A stretch of DNA of 64,000 nt, taken from positions 1 through 64,000 of the forward strand of contig NZ_FOAM01000015.1 in the NCBI RefSeq assembly GCF_900109605.1, written 5' to 3'. The translations under genes were made by a program, and so were the position numbers. Positions within the stretch are counted from its first letter, which is position 1. The number at the start of each line of letters is the position of its first letter. The notes beneath the pieces were generated by a model that saw nothing but the letters and a program-made list of their open reading frames with translations, did not search any database and was not told the DNA's origin. The DNA comes from Xaviernesmea oryzae (lineage in GTDB: Bacteria > Pseudomonadota > Alphaproteobacteria > Rhizobiales > Rhizobiaceae). Shown here piece after piece: positions 8,907 through 17,174 of this stretch.

Positions 8907-9812
8907 TCAGCCCGACACGCGCGCGAGGAAATCGAGAAGCGGCGGATAATAGCCCTCGGGATTTTCGTAGAAGGGCATGTGGCTGGCATTGCGCACCACA
9001 TTCATGGTGGCGCCCGCCGGCAAGGCCGTCTTCATCCTCAGCGCACAGGCCGGCGTCAGTTCGTCATGTTCGCCGACAACAATCAGCACGGGCGCGGCGA
9101 TGCGCTTGAGGTCCGCAATGCGGTTCCAGTCCTTGAGATTGCCGATATAGAGAAACTCGTTCGGACCCTGCATGGTGACGTAAGGCCCCATGTTCCAGTC
9201 CGAGAGCGAGCGCTTGACCGGCGCCGGCCAGTCCGGCAGGCGGCAGACATGGCGGTAGTTCAGAAGCGTGATGGCGGCCTGATATTCGGGATGGTCGAAG
9301 GTGCCGGCCGCCTCGTGCGCCTGCATCATCGCCACCGTTTCCGCCCCCAAGGCGGCACGCAGACGTTCGAGCTCGCTGACCAGATGCGGCATGTCGGCGA
9401 CCGTGTCGGCCAGGATCAGGCTCTTGATCGCATCCGGATAAGTCAGCGCATAGTCGATGCCAAGCCAGCCGCCCCAGGAATGGCCCAGCAGATGCACCGG
9501 GCCGAGTTGAAGCGTCCGGCGCACGGCTTCGGTTTCCTCGACATAGCGGGCGATGGTCCAGAGCCCTTCATCCTCGGGGCGGTCCGAGGCGCCGGTTCCC
9601 AGCTGGTCGAAGGCCACGACCTTGAAGCCGCGATCCTTCAAACATGAATGCGCCTCGCGCAGATAGTCGCAGGGAAGGCCGGGGCCGCCATTGAGGCAGA
9701 GCAGGGTTTCTGGTCCCTCGCCGAAGACATAGGCGATGACCTTATGCCCATCGACCATTATCTCATGCCGCTCGTCCGGCTCGATCTCACGCCACATGGT
9801 CTTCCCGCTCAT
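8907..9812 (-). CDS. Alpha/beta hydrolase, proline iminopeptidase-like (peptidase S33)
   Basis: The product has about 301 residues. It shows the S33 oxyanion motif NGGPG, nucleophile elbow GHSWGG, acid residue in GEHDELTP and catalytic His in ASHMPFYENPEG. Enzymes of this family release N-terminal proline or hydrolyse small amides. It is the first gene of the transporter operon. The start is uncertain: GTG 9821, ATG 9812 and ATG 9797 are in frame and none has a strong ribosome binding site. A lux-box-like palindrome lies at 9870-9885 upstream, so LuxR-solo control is likely. Confidence 0.88.
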   Translation of the reverse strand: MSGKTMWREIEPDERHEIMVDGHKVIAYVFGEGPETLLCLNGGPGLPCDYLREAHSCLKDRGFKVVAFDQLGTGASDRPEDEGLWTIARYVEETEAVRRTLQLGPVHLLGHSWGGWLGIDYALTYPDAIKSLILADTVADMPHLVSELERLRAALGAETVAMMQAHEAAGTFDHPEYQAAITLLNYRHVCRLPDWPAPVKRSLSDWNMGPYVTMQGPNEFLYIGNLKDWNRIADLKRIAAPVLIVVGEHDELTPACALRMKTALPAGATMNVVRNASHMPFYENPEGYYPPLLDFLARVSG

Positions 9813-9869
9813 CGGCTGCACAACATTTATGCAAGCCTATTTTTTAGAGGAAATCCATCTCAACACCAG

Positions 9870-9885
9870 CTATCAGAAGTGATAG
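9870..9885. promoter_or_regulatory. lux-box-like operator 1 (CTATCA-N4-TGATAG)
   Basis: This perfect 6-bp inverted repeat (CTATCAGAAGTGATAG) sits between the divergent hydrolase/transporter operon and the luxR gene. It is nearly identical to the box at 10770-10785. Its centre would fall near -42 if the minus-strand promoter uses the A/T-rich TAAAAA at about 9846-9841 as its -10 element, the class II arrangement of LuxR activators. Confidence 0.75.
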
Positions 9886-9952
9886 GGTCTTGGCCTGAAG
9901 AACGTGCCGATCCGGCAATGCCGAAAGGGTGGCGCGAAAGCGAGACGAGACC

Positions 9953-10714
9953 ATGGACATCATCGATATCGAGGAGCGCTTCGCCACCAGTGGCAGCCTC
10001 GCCAGCCAGATCGATCTCCTGTTCGACGAGATCCAGAGCTTCGGCTTCGATACGTTGATCTATGATTATACGCCCACGCGCTACGATCTCGACGGCACGC
10101 TCATGATCCCGACGGTTCTGGAACTGCGCAATGTCGACGAGACCATGCGCGATTACTGGTGCGGTCGCGGCTATTTCCGGCACGATCCGGTTCAGCATGT
10201 CGCGCTTGGCACCACCGCGCCCTTTTTCTGGAACTACGATCCCAAGGCGCAGACGCGCATTCGCGCCTTCATGAACGAGGAGAGTGCCTGCGTCGCCGAT
10301 TTCCTGGCCGAGCGCGGGCTGACGGCCGGCGTCACCGTGCCGATCCATCTGCCCGATGGCGATTACGCCACGGTGACAGGCATTCGCGCCGGTGATCCTG
10401 CGCGGCTGGAGCGGGAAGCGCGGCTCTGCCTCGGCGACTTCAGCCTGATCGCCCATCTGTTTCAGCGGGCAGCCAGCGACCGGATCACACGCCAGGCCCA
10501 TGGGCTCGGCCGTCTCACGGCGCGCGAGCGCGAATGTCTGCGTCATGCCGCCGACGGTCTCTCGGCCAAGGAAATCTCGCGCCTGATCGACCGGTCCGTG
10601 CCGACGGTGGTGATGCATCTCAACGCCGCCACCCGCAAGCTTGGCGCCAAGAACCGCACCCAGGCCGTGGCAAAGGCCGCCTATTTCCGCCTGTTCGATC
10701 CGCCGCGCCAGTAG
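9953..10714 (+). CDS. LuxR-family solo regulator, plant-signal (OryR/XccR/PsoR/PipR) type
   Basis: The 253-residue protein has an N-terminal autoinducer-binding domain (to about residue 165) and a C-terminal GerE helix-turn-helix (LTARERECLRHAADGLSAKE). Counting back from the conserved Asp-Pro (RHDPVQ), the residues matching TraR Trp57 and Tyr61 are Met and Trp. That signature marks LuxR solos of plant-associated bacteria that do not bind acyl-homoserine lactones. No luxI-type gene is nearby. S33 hydrolase genes flank it on both sides, as in known members. The start is ATG 9953 after GAGACGAG; an in-frame GTG at 9929 is the alternative. Confidence 0.92.
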   Translation: MDIIDIEERFATSGSLASQIDLLFDEIQSFGFDTLIYDYTPTRYDLDGTLMIPTVLELRNVDETMRDYWCGRGYFRHDPVQHVALGTTAPFFWNYDPKAQTRIRAFMNEESACVADFLAERGLTAGVTVPIHLPDGDYATVTGIRAGDPARLEREARLCLGDFSLIAHLFQRAASDRITRQAHGLGRLTARERECLRHAADGLSAKEISRLIDRSVPTVVMHLNAATRKLGAKNRTQAVAKAAYFRLFDPPRQ

Positions 10715-10769
10715 GTGTCAGCGGGTGGAAGGCGATATGGCTTTTCCTCGATCAGGAAGCGCCGCCACC

Positions 10770-10785
10770 CTATCAGTTGTGATAG
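10770..10785. promoter_or_regulatory. lux-box-like operator 2 with downstream -10 element
   Basis: CTATCAGTTGTGATAG is a perfect 6-bp inverted repeat and differs from operator 1 only in the spacer. A TATGCT hexamer at 10810-10815 is a plausible -10 element, which puts the box centre about 42-43 bp before the expected start site. This is the standard class II position for LuxR activation of the hydrolase gene at 10852. Confidence 0.78.
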
Positions 10786-10851
10786 CTGCCGCCGCCTGAG
10801 CCGCGCGCCTATGCTCGCCTCACCGATCATCGATCAGAAGGGAGAGCGGCG

Positions 10852-11754
10852 TTGAGCGCTGTCAAAACCAGAGAGGGCTTTCTGCCCTTCCGCGATTACA
10901 AGACCTGGTACCGCGTCACCGGCAATCTGGAGAGCGGGCGTCTGCCGCTTGTGGTGGCTCATGGCGGCCCCGGCTGCACCCATGACTATGTCGACAGCTT
11001 CAAGGGCATCAGCGCGCTCGACGGCCGCGCGGTGATCCATTACGACCAGCTCGGCAATGGCAACTCCACCCATCTGCCGGACAAGGGCGCCGACTTCTGG
11101 ACGCCGGCCTTGTTCCTGGAAGAGCTCGATGCGCTGCTTGCCCATCTCGGTATCAAGGAGCGCTATGCCTTTCTCGGCCAGTCCTGGGGTGGCATGCTCG
11201 GCGCGGAACATGCCGTGCGCAAGCCGAAGGGGCTGAAGGCGCTGGTGATCGCCAATTCGCCGGCCAATATGCACACCTGGGTGGCCGAGGCGAACCGCCT
11301 GCGCGGCGACCTGCCGGAGGATGTGCAGGCGACGCTGCTTGCCCATGAGGCGGCGGGCACGCTGACCCATCCCGACTATATCGCCGCCTCGCGTGTTTTC
11401 TACGACCGCCATGTCTGCCGCGTCACGCCCTGGCCCGAAGACGTTGCCCGCACCTTTGCCGCCATGGACGAGGACAACACCGTCTATCGCCATATGAACG
11501 GCCCGACCGAATTCCATGTCATCGGCACGATGAAGGACTGGACCATCGAGGATCGGCTCGGCCAGATCGAGGCGCCGACCCTGTTGATCTCGGGCGCCCA
11601 TGACGAGGCGACGCCGGAAGTGGTGCGCCCCTATCGCGAGCGCGTGCCGGATATTCGCTGGGTGCTGTTCGAGGAGTCGAGCCACATGCCGCATGTGGAA
11701 GAGAAGGAGGCCTGCCTGAAGACCGTTTCCGACTTCCTCAAGGACCATGACTGA
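10852..11754 (+). CDS. pip: Proline iminopeptidase-like alpha/beta hydrolase (peptidase S33)
   Basis: The 300-residue product has S33 motifs HGGPGC, GQSWGG (nucleophile Ser), GAHDEATP (acid) and SSHMPHVEE (His). The TTG start at 10852 is preceded by GGGAGAG about 7 nt upstream. It lies directly downstream of the LuxR solo, with a lux-box-like site 67 bp before the start. In OryR/XccR/PipR-type loci the linked pip gene is the main target of the regulator, so the same is expected here. It is a paralogue of the hydrolase at 8907-9812. Confidence 0.9.
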   Translation: MSAVKTREGFLPFRDYKTWYRVTGNLESGRLPLVVAHGGPGCTHDYVDSFKGISALDGRAVIHYDQLGNGNSTHLPDKGADFWTPALFLEELDALLAHLGIKERYAFLGQSWGGMLGAEHAVRKPKGLKALVIANSPANMHTWVAEANRLRGDLPEDVQATLLAHEAAGTLTHPDYIAASRVFYDRHVCRVTPWPEDVARTFAAMDEDNTVYRHMNGPTEFHVIGTMKDWTIEDRLGQIEAPTLLISGAHDEATPEVVRPYRERVPDIRWVLFEESSHMPHVEEKEACLKTVSDFLKDHD

Positions 11755-11830
11755 CACGGACGATGGATTGGGGGGCGCGTCGGCTTCTGCGCCAAGCGGC
11801 TGTCTTGTCCGGCCGACTGTATCAACATCG

Positions 11831-11867
11831 GCCTCGCGCGGACATCCGCCGCGAGGCGGAATGTTTT
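11831..11867. terminator. Convergent terminator between pip and phnN
   Basis: A long hairpin has outer arms GCCTCGCG (11831-11838) and CGCGAGGC (11850-11857) plus an inner CGGA/TCCG stem. It is followed on the plus strand by a short T run (TGTTTTG). It lies between the convergent pip and phnN genes and could stop transcription from the pip side. Confidence 0.5.
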
Positions 11868-11916
11868 GAAATGCGCTCCGGTCCCATCACGCAGACTGCG
11901 AGCCGGCTATCAAGCG

Positions 11917-12534
11917 TCAGGCCGAGACGACTGTCGCGGGCTGGCGCAGGAATGCCAGCAGACGAGCGGCACCCTCTTCAATCGGACCTTCATTGGCGAT
12001 AACGAGATCGTAATCCTCCGGCCGGTCCTCCACGCGCCGCTCCAGGCGGGCGCGAATGTCCTCGACGGTTTCACGCCCCCGCGCCGCCAGCCTTTCGGCC
12101 AGAATGGCGGGCCGGGCCGTCACTAGAACGGTTTCCACCTGGGGAAAGACCGCCCGGAAATGCGGCAGAGCGCGGCGTGAGCCATTGACCAAGCAAATGC
12201 CGCCAGCCGCCACCGCCGCGCAGGTTTCCACGGGAATGCCATAGGCAAGCCCATGCGCTTCCCAGGACACGCAGAAATGCCCTTCATCCTTCATCCTGCG
12301 GAAATCAAGCGGATCGGCCGCCTGATGCGCCTCGCCACCTGCCTCCACCGGCCGCGTGATCACGCGGCGCACCACATCGAAGTCGACGTCCGTCTGCTGG
12401 CTCTTTAAAGCCCGCACATGATCGATCAGCGTATCCTTGCCGGCGCCGGAGGGGCCGACGATGACGATCAGGCGACCCGACCGCCGGTCTTCTCCAGCCT
12501 GACGTCCAGGCGCTGGCGAATGCGGCGCGCTCAT
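11917..12534 (-). CDS. phnN: Ribose 1,5-bisphosphate phosphokinase PhnN
   Basis: The 205-residue protein has a guanylate-kinase-like fold with P-loop GPSGAGKDT near residue 26 and the PhnN features VVRRVITRP and FCVSWEAHGLAYGIP. It converts ribose 1,5-bisphosphate to PRPP, recycling the sugar left after C-P lyase action. Its ATG overlaps the phnM stop (ATGA). It is the last gene of the phosphonate cluster. Confidence 0.95.
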   Translation of the reverse strand: MSAPHSPAPGRQAGEDRRSGRLIVIVGPSGAGKDTLIDHVRALKSQQTDVDFDVVRRVITRPVEAGGEAHQAADPLDFRRMKDEGHFCVSWEAHGLAYGIPVETCAAVAAGGICLVNGSRRALPHFRAVFPQVETVLVTARPAILAERLAARGRETVEDIRARLERRVEDRPEDYDLVIANEGPIEEGAARLLAFLRQPATVVSA

Positions 12535-13667
12535 GCCACGCGCGCACCCTGGCGCCAGACGGAGCGCACCACCGGCATGCCGCCCTGATGGCGCACCCGC
12601 ACGAGATCGCCGCGCAGGCCGGTGGCGATGCGGCCGCGATCGTCCAGCCCGACGGTCCGGGCTGGCGTGGCCGTAACCAGGCGAATGGCAGCCGGCAGAT
12701 CCATGTCGCCGTTCTCGGCGAGGATGAAGGGCGCGTGGATCAGGCTGAGCGGCACATAATCCGAAGAGAGCACGTCGAGCACGCCGCGCTCGGCCAGATC
12801 GCGCGCGGCGATATTGCCGGAATGCGACTTGCCGCGCACGATGTTCGGCGCGCCCATCAAGACGCTCATGCCCTCGGCATGCGAGGCATCTGCGGCTTCG
12901 AGGCTGGTCGGGAACTCCGCCAGCCGAACGCCGTAATGCTTGGCTTCGGCCACATGATCGAGTGTGGCGTCGTCATGCGAGGCAATCGTGATCCCACGGC
13001 GATGGCATTCCGCCGCAATCGCCTCGCGGTGATGAGCGGCATAAAGAGCCGAGGCCGCTTGCCGGCGGGCGACGAACTGGGCAAAGGCTTCGTCGGACAG
13101 GCCGCGCTTGGTTTTGTAATAGAGCGTATATTGCTCCATCGTCTGGAACTGCCGCTGGCCCGGCGCATGGTCCATCAACGAGGCCAGACGCACGGCCTCG
13201 ACATCGTGGAACGCCTCGAAATGTTCGAGCACATCGGCCGAGGAAACCTCGCAGCGCAGATGGATCAGGTGGTCGGCGCGCAGCCGGTCCTCGCGCGCGG
13301 CAAGCGCCAGCGCATCCGCCATCTCCCGCATTTCGCCCGCCTGGAAGCCGCCATCCTCGTCGGACCCCATGCGCAGGCAATCGAAGACGGTGGTGATGCC
13401 GGAGGTGACGATCTGGGCGTCATGGGCCTGGATGGCCGAGAGCATCGACCAGCGCACGCCCGGCCGGGGCGAATAATGGCTTTCGAGATGATCGGTATGA
13501 AGCTCGACCAGGCCCGGCACTAGATAGTCGCCATCCATGTTCTCACCCGTGGACGCGTGACCTTCGGACACATCGGTGATCTTGCCGTCGCGGATCTGGA
13601 CGGCGCCTGTCATCACCCGGTCTTCCAGGACGATGCGGGCATTGGTGAGAACGAGTTCGGAGGTCAT
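12531..13667 (-). CDS. phnM: Alpha-D-ribose 1-methylphosphonate 5-triphosphate diphosphatase PhnM
   Basis: The 378-residue amidohydrolase starts MTSELVLTNARIVLEDRVM and contains the metal-binding motif VELHTDHLESHYSPRPG and the later SHDDAT and SSDYVP segments. It removes diphosphate from the triphosphate intermediate before C-P cleavage. ATG 13667 is preferred because the family begins here; an in-frame GTG at 13709 lies upstream. It overlaps phnN. About 136 bp separate it from the permease gene upstream, so it may have its own promoter or be transcribed through. Confidence 0.95.
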   Translation of the reverse strand: MTSELVLTNARIVLEDRVMTGAVQIRDGKITDVSEGHASTGENMDGDYLVPGLVELHTDHLESHYSPRPGVRWSMLSAIQAHDAQIVTSGITTVFDCLRMGSDEDGGFQAGEMREMADALALAAREDRLRADHLIHLRCEVSSADVLEHFEAFHDVEAVRLASLMDHAPGQRQFQTMEQYTLYYKTKRGLSDEAFAQFVARRQAASALYAAHHREAIAAECHRRGITIASHDDATLDHVAEAKHYGVRLAEFPTSLEAADASHAEGMSVLMGAPNIVRGKSHSGNIAARDLAERGVLDVLSSDYVPLSLIHAPFILAENGDMDLPAAIRLVTATPARTVGLDDRGRIATGLRGDLVRVRHQGGMPVVRSVWRQGARVA

Positions 13668-13803
13668 GGAGCAGTCTTTCCGTTTCAGCAGAGGATGTGG
13701 GTCAGCCACAAGATAAGGTTCGAAATCGGTCCCTGTTCGGGCGAGGCGGTGGCCTCGCTCGTCAATGATCGCGGTTCTATCGACTCAAGGCGGTACGACT
13801 ATG

Positions 13804-15141
13804 TCAGGCGCGGTGGTCCGTGCCCATCAGCTTCTGCCGCAGGCGGCTGGAGGCGACGTCGAACAGGAAGGTCACCAGCAGCGTCAGAAGCACCATATAG
13901 GCGACATTGGCCCAGTTCGAATTGGTGCGCATGGCTTCCCACAGTTTCAGGCCGATCCCGCCTGCGCCGACCGCGCCGATGGTCGCGGCTTCGCGGATGT
14001 TCGATTCCCATTGATAGAGCGTCTGGCCGGCCATGACGGGCGCGACCTGCGGCATGGTGGCGTAGCGATGGGTGAGCAGCGTCGAGGCGCCGGTCGATTG
14101 CACGCCTTCGCCGGGCTTTCGGTCAATGTTTTCCAGCCCTTCCGCATAGACTTTGCCGAGCGTGCCGGTTTCGGTGAGGAAGATCGCGCCGCTGCCTGCC
14201 AGCGGTCCTGGACCGAAGGCGCGGGTGAGGAATAGCGACCAGATCAGAAGGTCCATCGATCGCAGGAAGTCGAAGAAGCGTTTGATGCAGCTGCCGAAGA
14301 AGCGGTTGGGCGAGGTGTTGCGCGCCGCCACGAAGGCCAGCGGGAAGGCGAGCAGCGCGCCGAGCAAAGTGCCGAGAAAGGCCATGACCACCGTCTGGGC
14401 GAGCTTGATCCAGACATCGCCGTGCTGCCATGTGGCATTGTTCCAGATATTGTCGAAGGCCAGAGAGAGGTTCGACTGGCTCGGATCGAGCCGTTCGCCG
14501 GACAGGATCAGCCGCGCCGTTTCGCCATAGGACTTGCCGAAAAAGGGCGAACCGGTATCGAACAGGAAATTCGGCCAGCCGAAGAAGCGTTTGCGCACCT
14601 TCACACGGTCCGCCGAGAGGCTGACATCGCCGGCAAAGCCGAGATCGGCCAGCACGTCCTCGTCATACACGGTCATCCAGGACGGCGCCTTGCCTTGGAT
14701 CACCGGCTTGCCGCTGGTCACGTCGATATGGACGGTTTCGCCGCGCGCCACGATGGTCGTGCCCGTCGTCGCGACGGTGACGCCGCCGCTGCCGAAGGGA
14801 ATGAACTTCGACCCGTCGGGCCGGTTGATCACCCAGTCGGGATGCGGGTCGTCGCCGAGCGGCGAGAAGCGGGGATAGCGGATGGTGATGCCGTCTTTCC
14901 CTAAGCGGAATTCCGGCTGCACGTCATAGCTCACCCATTGGCGCAGATAGAGGCCCATGCGCACCCACTGGGCTTCGGAGACGATGCGCGGAATGTCGAA
15001 GAACCAGATGGCGTAGAGGCCATAAAGCAGGGTGGCGATCAGCACGATCAGCGGCATGAAGCGCTGGAGCGGCTTGTCCTTCAGGAGATGCGCATGGCGC
15101 GCTTCGATCTCCTGGCGATGGGCGGCGTTGATCTGGCTCAT
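13804..15141 (-). CDS. phnE: Phosphonate ABC transporter permease PhnE (long form)
   Basis: The 445-residue permease has an N-terminal membrane helix (FMPLIVLIATLLYGLYAI), then about 130 residues probably in the periplasm, then the usual multi-helix permease domain with an EAA-like loop (REAATIGAVGAGGIGLKLW). The long insert separates it from its 319-residue partner. Two different PhnE proteins are common in rhizobial phosphonate systems. It begins 6 bp after the stop of the first permease gene. Confidence 0.93.
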   Translation of the reverse strand: MSQINAAHRQEIEARHAHLLKDKPLQRFMPLIVLIATLLYGLYAIWFFDIPRIVSEAQWVRMGLYLRQWVSYDVQPEFRLGKDGITIRYPRFSPLGDDPHPDWVINRPDGSKFIPFGSGGVTVATTGTTIVARGETVHIDVTSGKPVIQGKAPSWMTVYDEDVLADLGFAGDVSLSADRVKVRKRFFGWPNFLFDTGSPFFGKSYGETARLILSGERLDPSQSNLSLAFDNIWNNATWQHGDVWIKLAQTVVMAFLGTLLGALLAFPLAFVAARNTSPNRFFGSCIKRFFDFLRSMDLLIWSLFLTRAFGPGPLAGSGAIFLTETGTLGKVYAEGLENIDRKPGEGVQSTGASTLLTHRYATMPQVAPVMAGQTLYQWESNIREAATIGAVGAGGIGLKLWEAMRTNSNWANVAYMVLLTLLVTFLFDVASSRLRQKLMGTDHRA

Positions 15142-15147
15142 GGCGGC

Positions 15148-16107
15148 TCACACGTGTTGATGGATGATCTCGTCGCCGATCAGCCGGCGCCGGAGCCATG
15201 CGGAAAACTGGTCAACCGCGACGACGGTGAGGAACAGAAGCAGCATCATCGCCAGCGTCTTGGCGCCGAAACCGCGCGAGATCGAAAGCTTCAGCTCCTC
15301 GCCGATACCGCCGGCGCCGACCGCGCCGAGGATGGTGGAGGAGCGGACATTGATCTCGAAGCGCAGCAGGCCATAGGACAGATAGTTCGGCAGCACCTGC
15401 GGCAGCACGGCGAAGCGCATGCGCTCGAACCAGTTGGCGCCGACGGCGCCGACGCCCTCATGCGCCTTCATGTCGATATTCTCTGCCACCTCGTAGAACT
15501 GCTTGCCGATGGCGCCGATCGCATGGAGAGAGACGGCGATGATGGCGGCAACGGGTCCGATGGAGAGCACGGCGGCAAACAGGCCGGCAATCACGATCGT
15601 CGGGAAGGCGCGCAGGAATTCGAGGACGCGCCGAGCCATGAAGCAGAGCGGCCGCGACGGTGACAGATTCTGCGCCGCCAGCAGGCTGAGCGGCACTGCG
15701 ACAAAGAAGGAGATCAATGTGGCGACCAGTGCCACGTTGAGCGTGACGAACATCAGCTCGAAATATTCGGGGATGTAGACAGAACCCCAGACATAGACCC
15801 GGCCGACATCGAAATTATATTCCTCGGTGCCGGTGTCGTGCAGGCTCGGCAGATCGAACAGCGCGCGCCAGACATCCGACCATTCTCTCGGCATCAGCCA
15901 GCTCGTGAAGTCGAACAGATGCGGCAAACGGTCGAAGAAGTGGCCGGCATTGCTTTCGTCGGCGAACTGAACCGAGGCGACGAAGGCATAGGCCAGCAGC
16001 AGAAGACCAAGGCCCGTATAGAGACGTCGCGTGGCGATCATGCGGCTCCACTGCGTGTGAACGGCATGCACAACGGGGGAGGCGTGCGAAACGGCGGACG
16101 AAACCAT
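15148..16107 (-). CDS. phnE: Phosphonate ABC transporter permease PhnE (short form)
   Basis: This 319-residue inner-membrane permease has an EAA-type loop (RSSTILGAVGAGGIGEELK). ATG 16107 is chosen because CGGAAAG lies 8 nt upstream and the protein then starts MVSSAVSHASPVV; longer frames run into the intercistronic hairpin. Together with the long PhnE it forms the channel for phosphonates or phosphate esters delivered by PhnD. Confidence 0.93.
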   Translation of the reverse strand: MVSSAVSHASPVVHAVHTQWSRMIATRRLYTGLGLLLLAYAFVASVQFADESNAGHFFDRLPHLFDFTSWLMPREWSDVWRALFDLPSLHDTGTEEYNFDVGRVYVWGSVYIPEYFELMFVTLNVALVATLISFFVAVPLSLLAAQNLSPSRPLCFMARRVLEFLRAFPTIVIAGLFAAVLSIGPVAAIIAVSLHAIGAIGKQFYEVAENIDMKAHEGVGAVGANWFERMRFAVLPQVLPNYLSYGLLRFEINVRSSTILGAVGAGGIGEELKLSISRGFGAKTLAMMLLLFLTVVAVDQFSAWLRRRLIGDEIIHQHV

Positions 16108-16128
16108 GGCGGGACTTTCCGAGAGAAC

Positions 16129-16152
16129 AGGCGGCCGCTCCTGCGGCCGCCT
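16129..16152 (-). terminator. Intercistronic hairpin between phnD and phnE
   Basis: A perfect 10-bp stem (AGGCGGCCGC/GCGGCCGCCT) with loop TCCT begins about 20 bp after the phnD stop. Only a weak pyrimidine tract follows on the minus strand. Hairpins here commonly act as partial terminators or 3' stabilisers, raising binding-protein expression above that of the permeases. Confidence 0.6.
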
Positions 16153-16172
16153 CGAATGCGCGGTCGGACGCG

Positions 16173-17078
16173 TCAGCCGCCGATCGACTGCTTGCGAACG
16201 TCGATGATAGCGTCGTAGAAGCCCGGCTCGACCTTGACGAAGCCCTTGTAATTGCCGCCGGCAATGGCCGAGAAGCACTTCTCGTCCTTCTTCGGCAGGT
16301 CAAGGAGGAAGCTGGTCAGCTTCGCCTTCCATTGGTCGCCAAGCGAATTCTGAACGACGAAGGGGCCGTTCGGGATCAGCGGCGAGCGCCAGACTTCGAC
16401 CAGCTTGTTCGGATCGACCGTGCCCTTGGCGACGACCTTGTGGAAGGTGCCGGAGGTGTAGCCGTCCTTGAAATCACCGAGGCCCGAGGAATCGTCCACG
16501 GCGATATCGACCTTGCCGTCATAGGCGGCGAGCAGGTTGTTCTCGTGGCCGCCATTGAACTGGGTCTTGGCGAAATACTTATCGTTCGGAACGCCCGTCG
16601 TCTTCGGGATCTGCGTCAGCGGAACGAGATAGCCGGAGGTGGAATCCGGATCGGCATAGCCGAGCGTCTTGCCCTTGGCGTCGGCGATCGACTTGATGCC
16701 GGAATCCTTGCGGGCGAGGCCGATCGAATAATAGCCGGTGGCGCCGTCGACTTCCTGCTTGGTCAGGATCGGGGTGACGGCTTTGGCGTCCTTCAGATAG
16801 ATCTTGGCATAGCCGGCCGCGCCGAGTTCGGCGAAGTCAAGCGTGCCGCCGAGCAGGCCCTGGATGACGCCGTCATAATCAGCAGCCGGGAAGAGCGAAA
16901 CCTTCTCGAAGCCGAATTCCTTCTTCAGGTGGTCGGCAAAGCAGGCATAGTTGCGCAGGCGGTCGGTTTCGTTCTCGCCGCCGAGAATGCCGACGCGGAA
17001 TTCCTTGAGGTCCTGAGCGACAGCGGAGCCGGCGAGCGCGGCGAGCGCGACGGCGGCGAGCAGGGTCTTCTTCAACAT
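16173..17078 (-). CDS. phnD: Phosphonate ABC transporter substrate-binding protein PhnD
   Basis: The 301-residue periplasmic protein has a clear Sec signal (MLKKTLLAAVALAALAGSAVA, cleavage before QDL). The mature part shows family features FRVGILGGENETDRLRNYAC and DPDSTSGYLVPLTQIPK, the latter lining the phosphonate pocket in PhnD structures. AGGAGAG precedes the ATG at good spacing. It lies between phnC and the permease genes in one operon. Confidence 0.96.
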   Translation of the reverse strand: MLKKTLLAAVALAALAGSAVAQDLKEFRVGILGGENETDRLRNYACFADHLKKEFGFEKVSLFPAADYDGVIQGLLGGTLDFAELGAAGYAKIYLKDAKAVTPILTKQEVDGATGYYSIGLARKDSGIKSIADAKGKTLGYADPDSTSGYLVPLTQIPKTTGVPNDKYFAKTQFNGGHENNLLAAYDGKVDIAVDDSSGLGDFKDGYTSGTFHKVVAKGTVDPNKLVEVWRSPLIPNGPFVVQNSLGDQWKAKLTSFLLDLPKKDEKCFSAIAGGNYKGFVKVEPGFYDAIIDVRKQSIGG

Positions 17079-17174
17079 GGAGGCTCTCCTGTTTGTCCGG
17101 CATGATGCCGGAAGCGGATCATGAGATATCGTCCCGCCTTGGGAGCGGGTGGCAGTCGCCGCGCCGGCGGGCTC

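Noticed and set aside
9953-10714. Canonical acyl-homoserine-lactone quorum-sensing receptor
   Set aside because: No luxI homologue nearby and the two pocket residues Trp57 and Tyr61 are replaced by Met and Trp.
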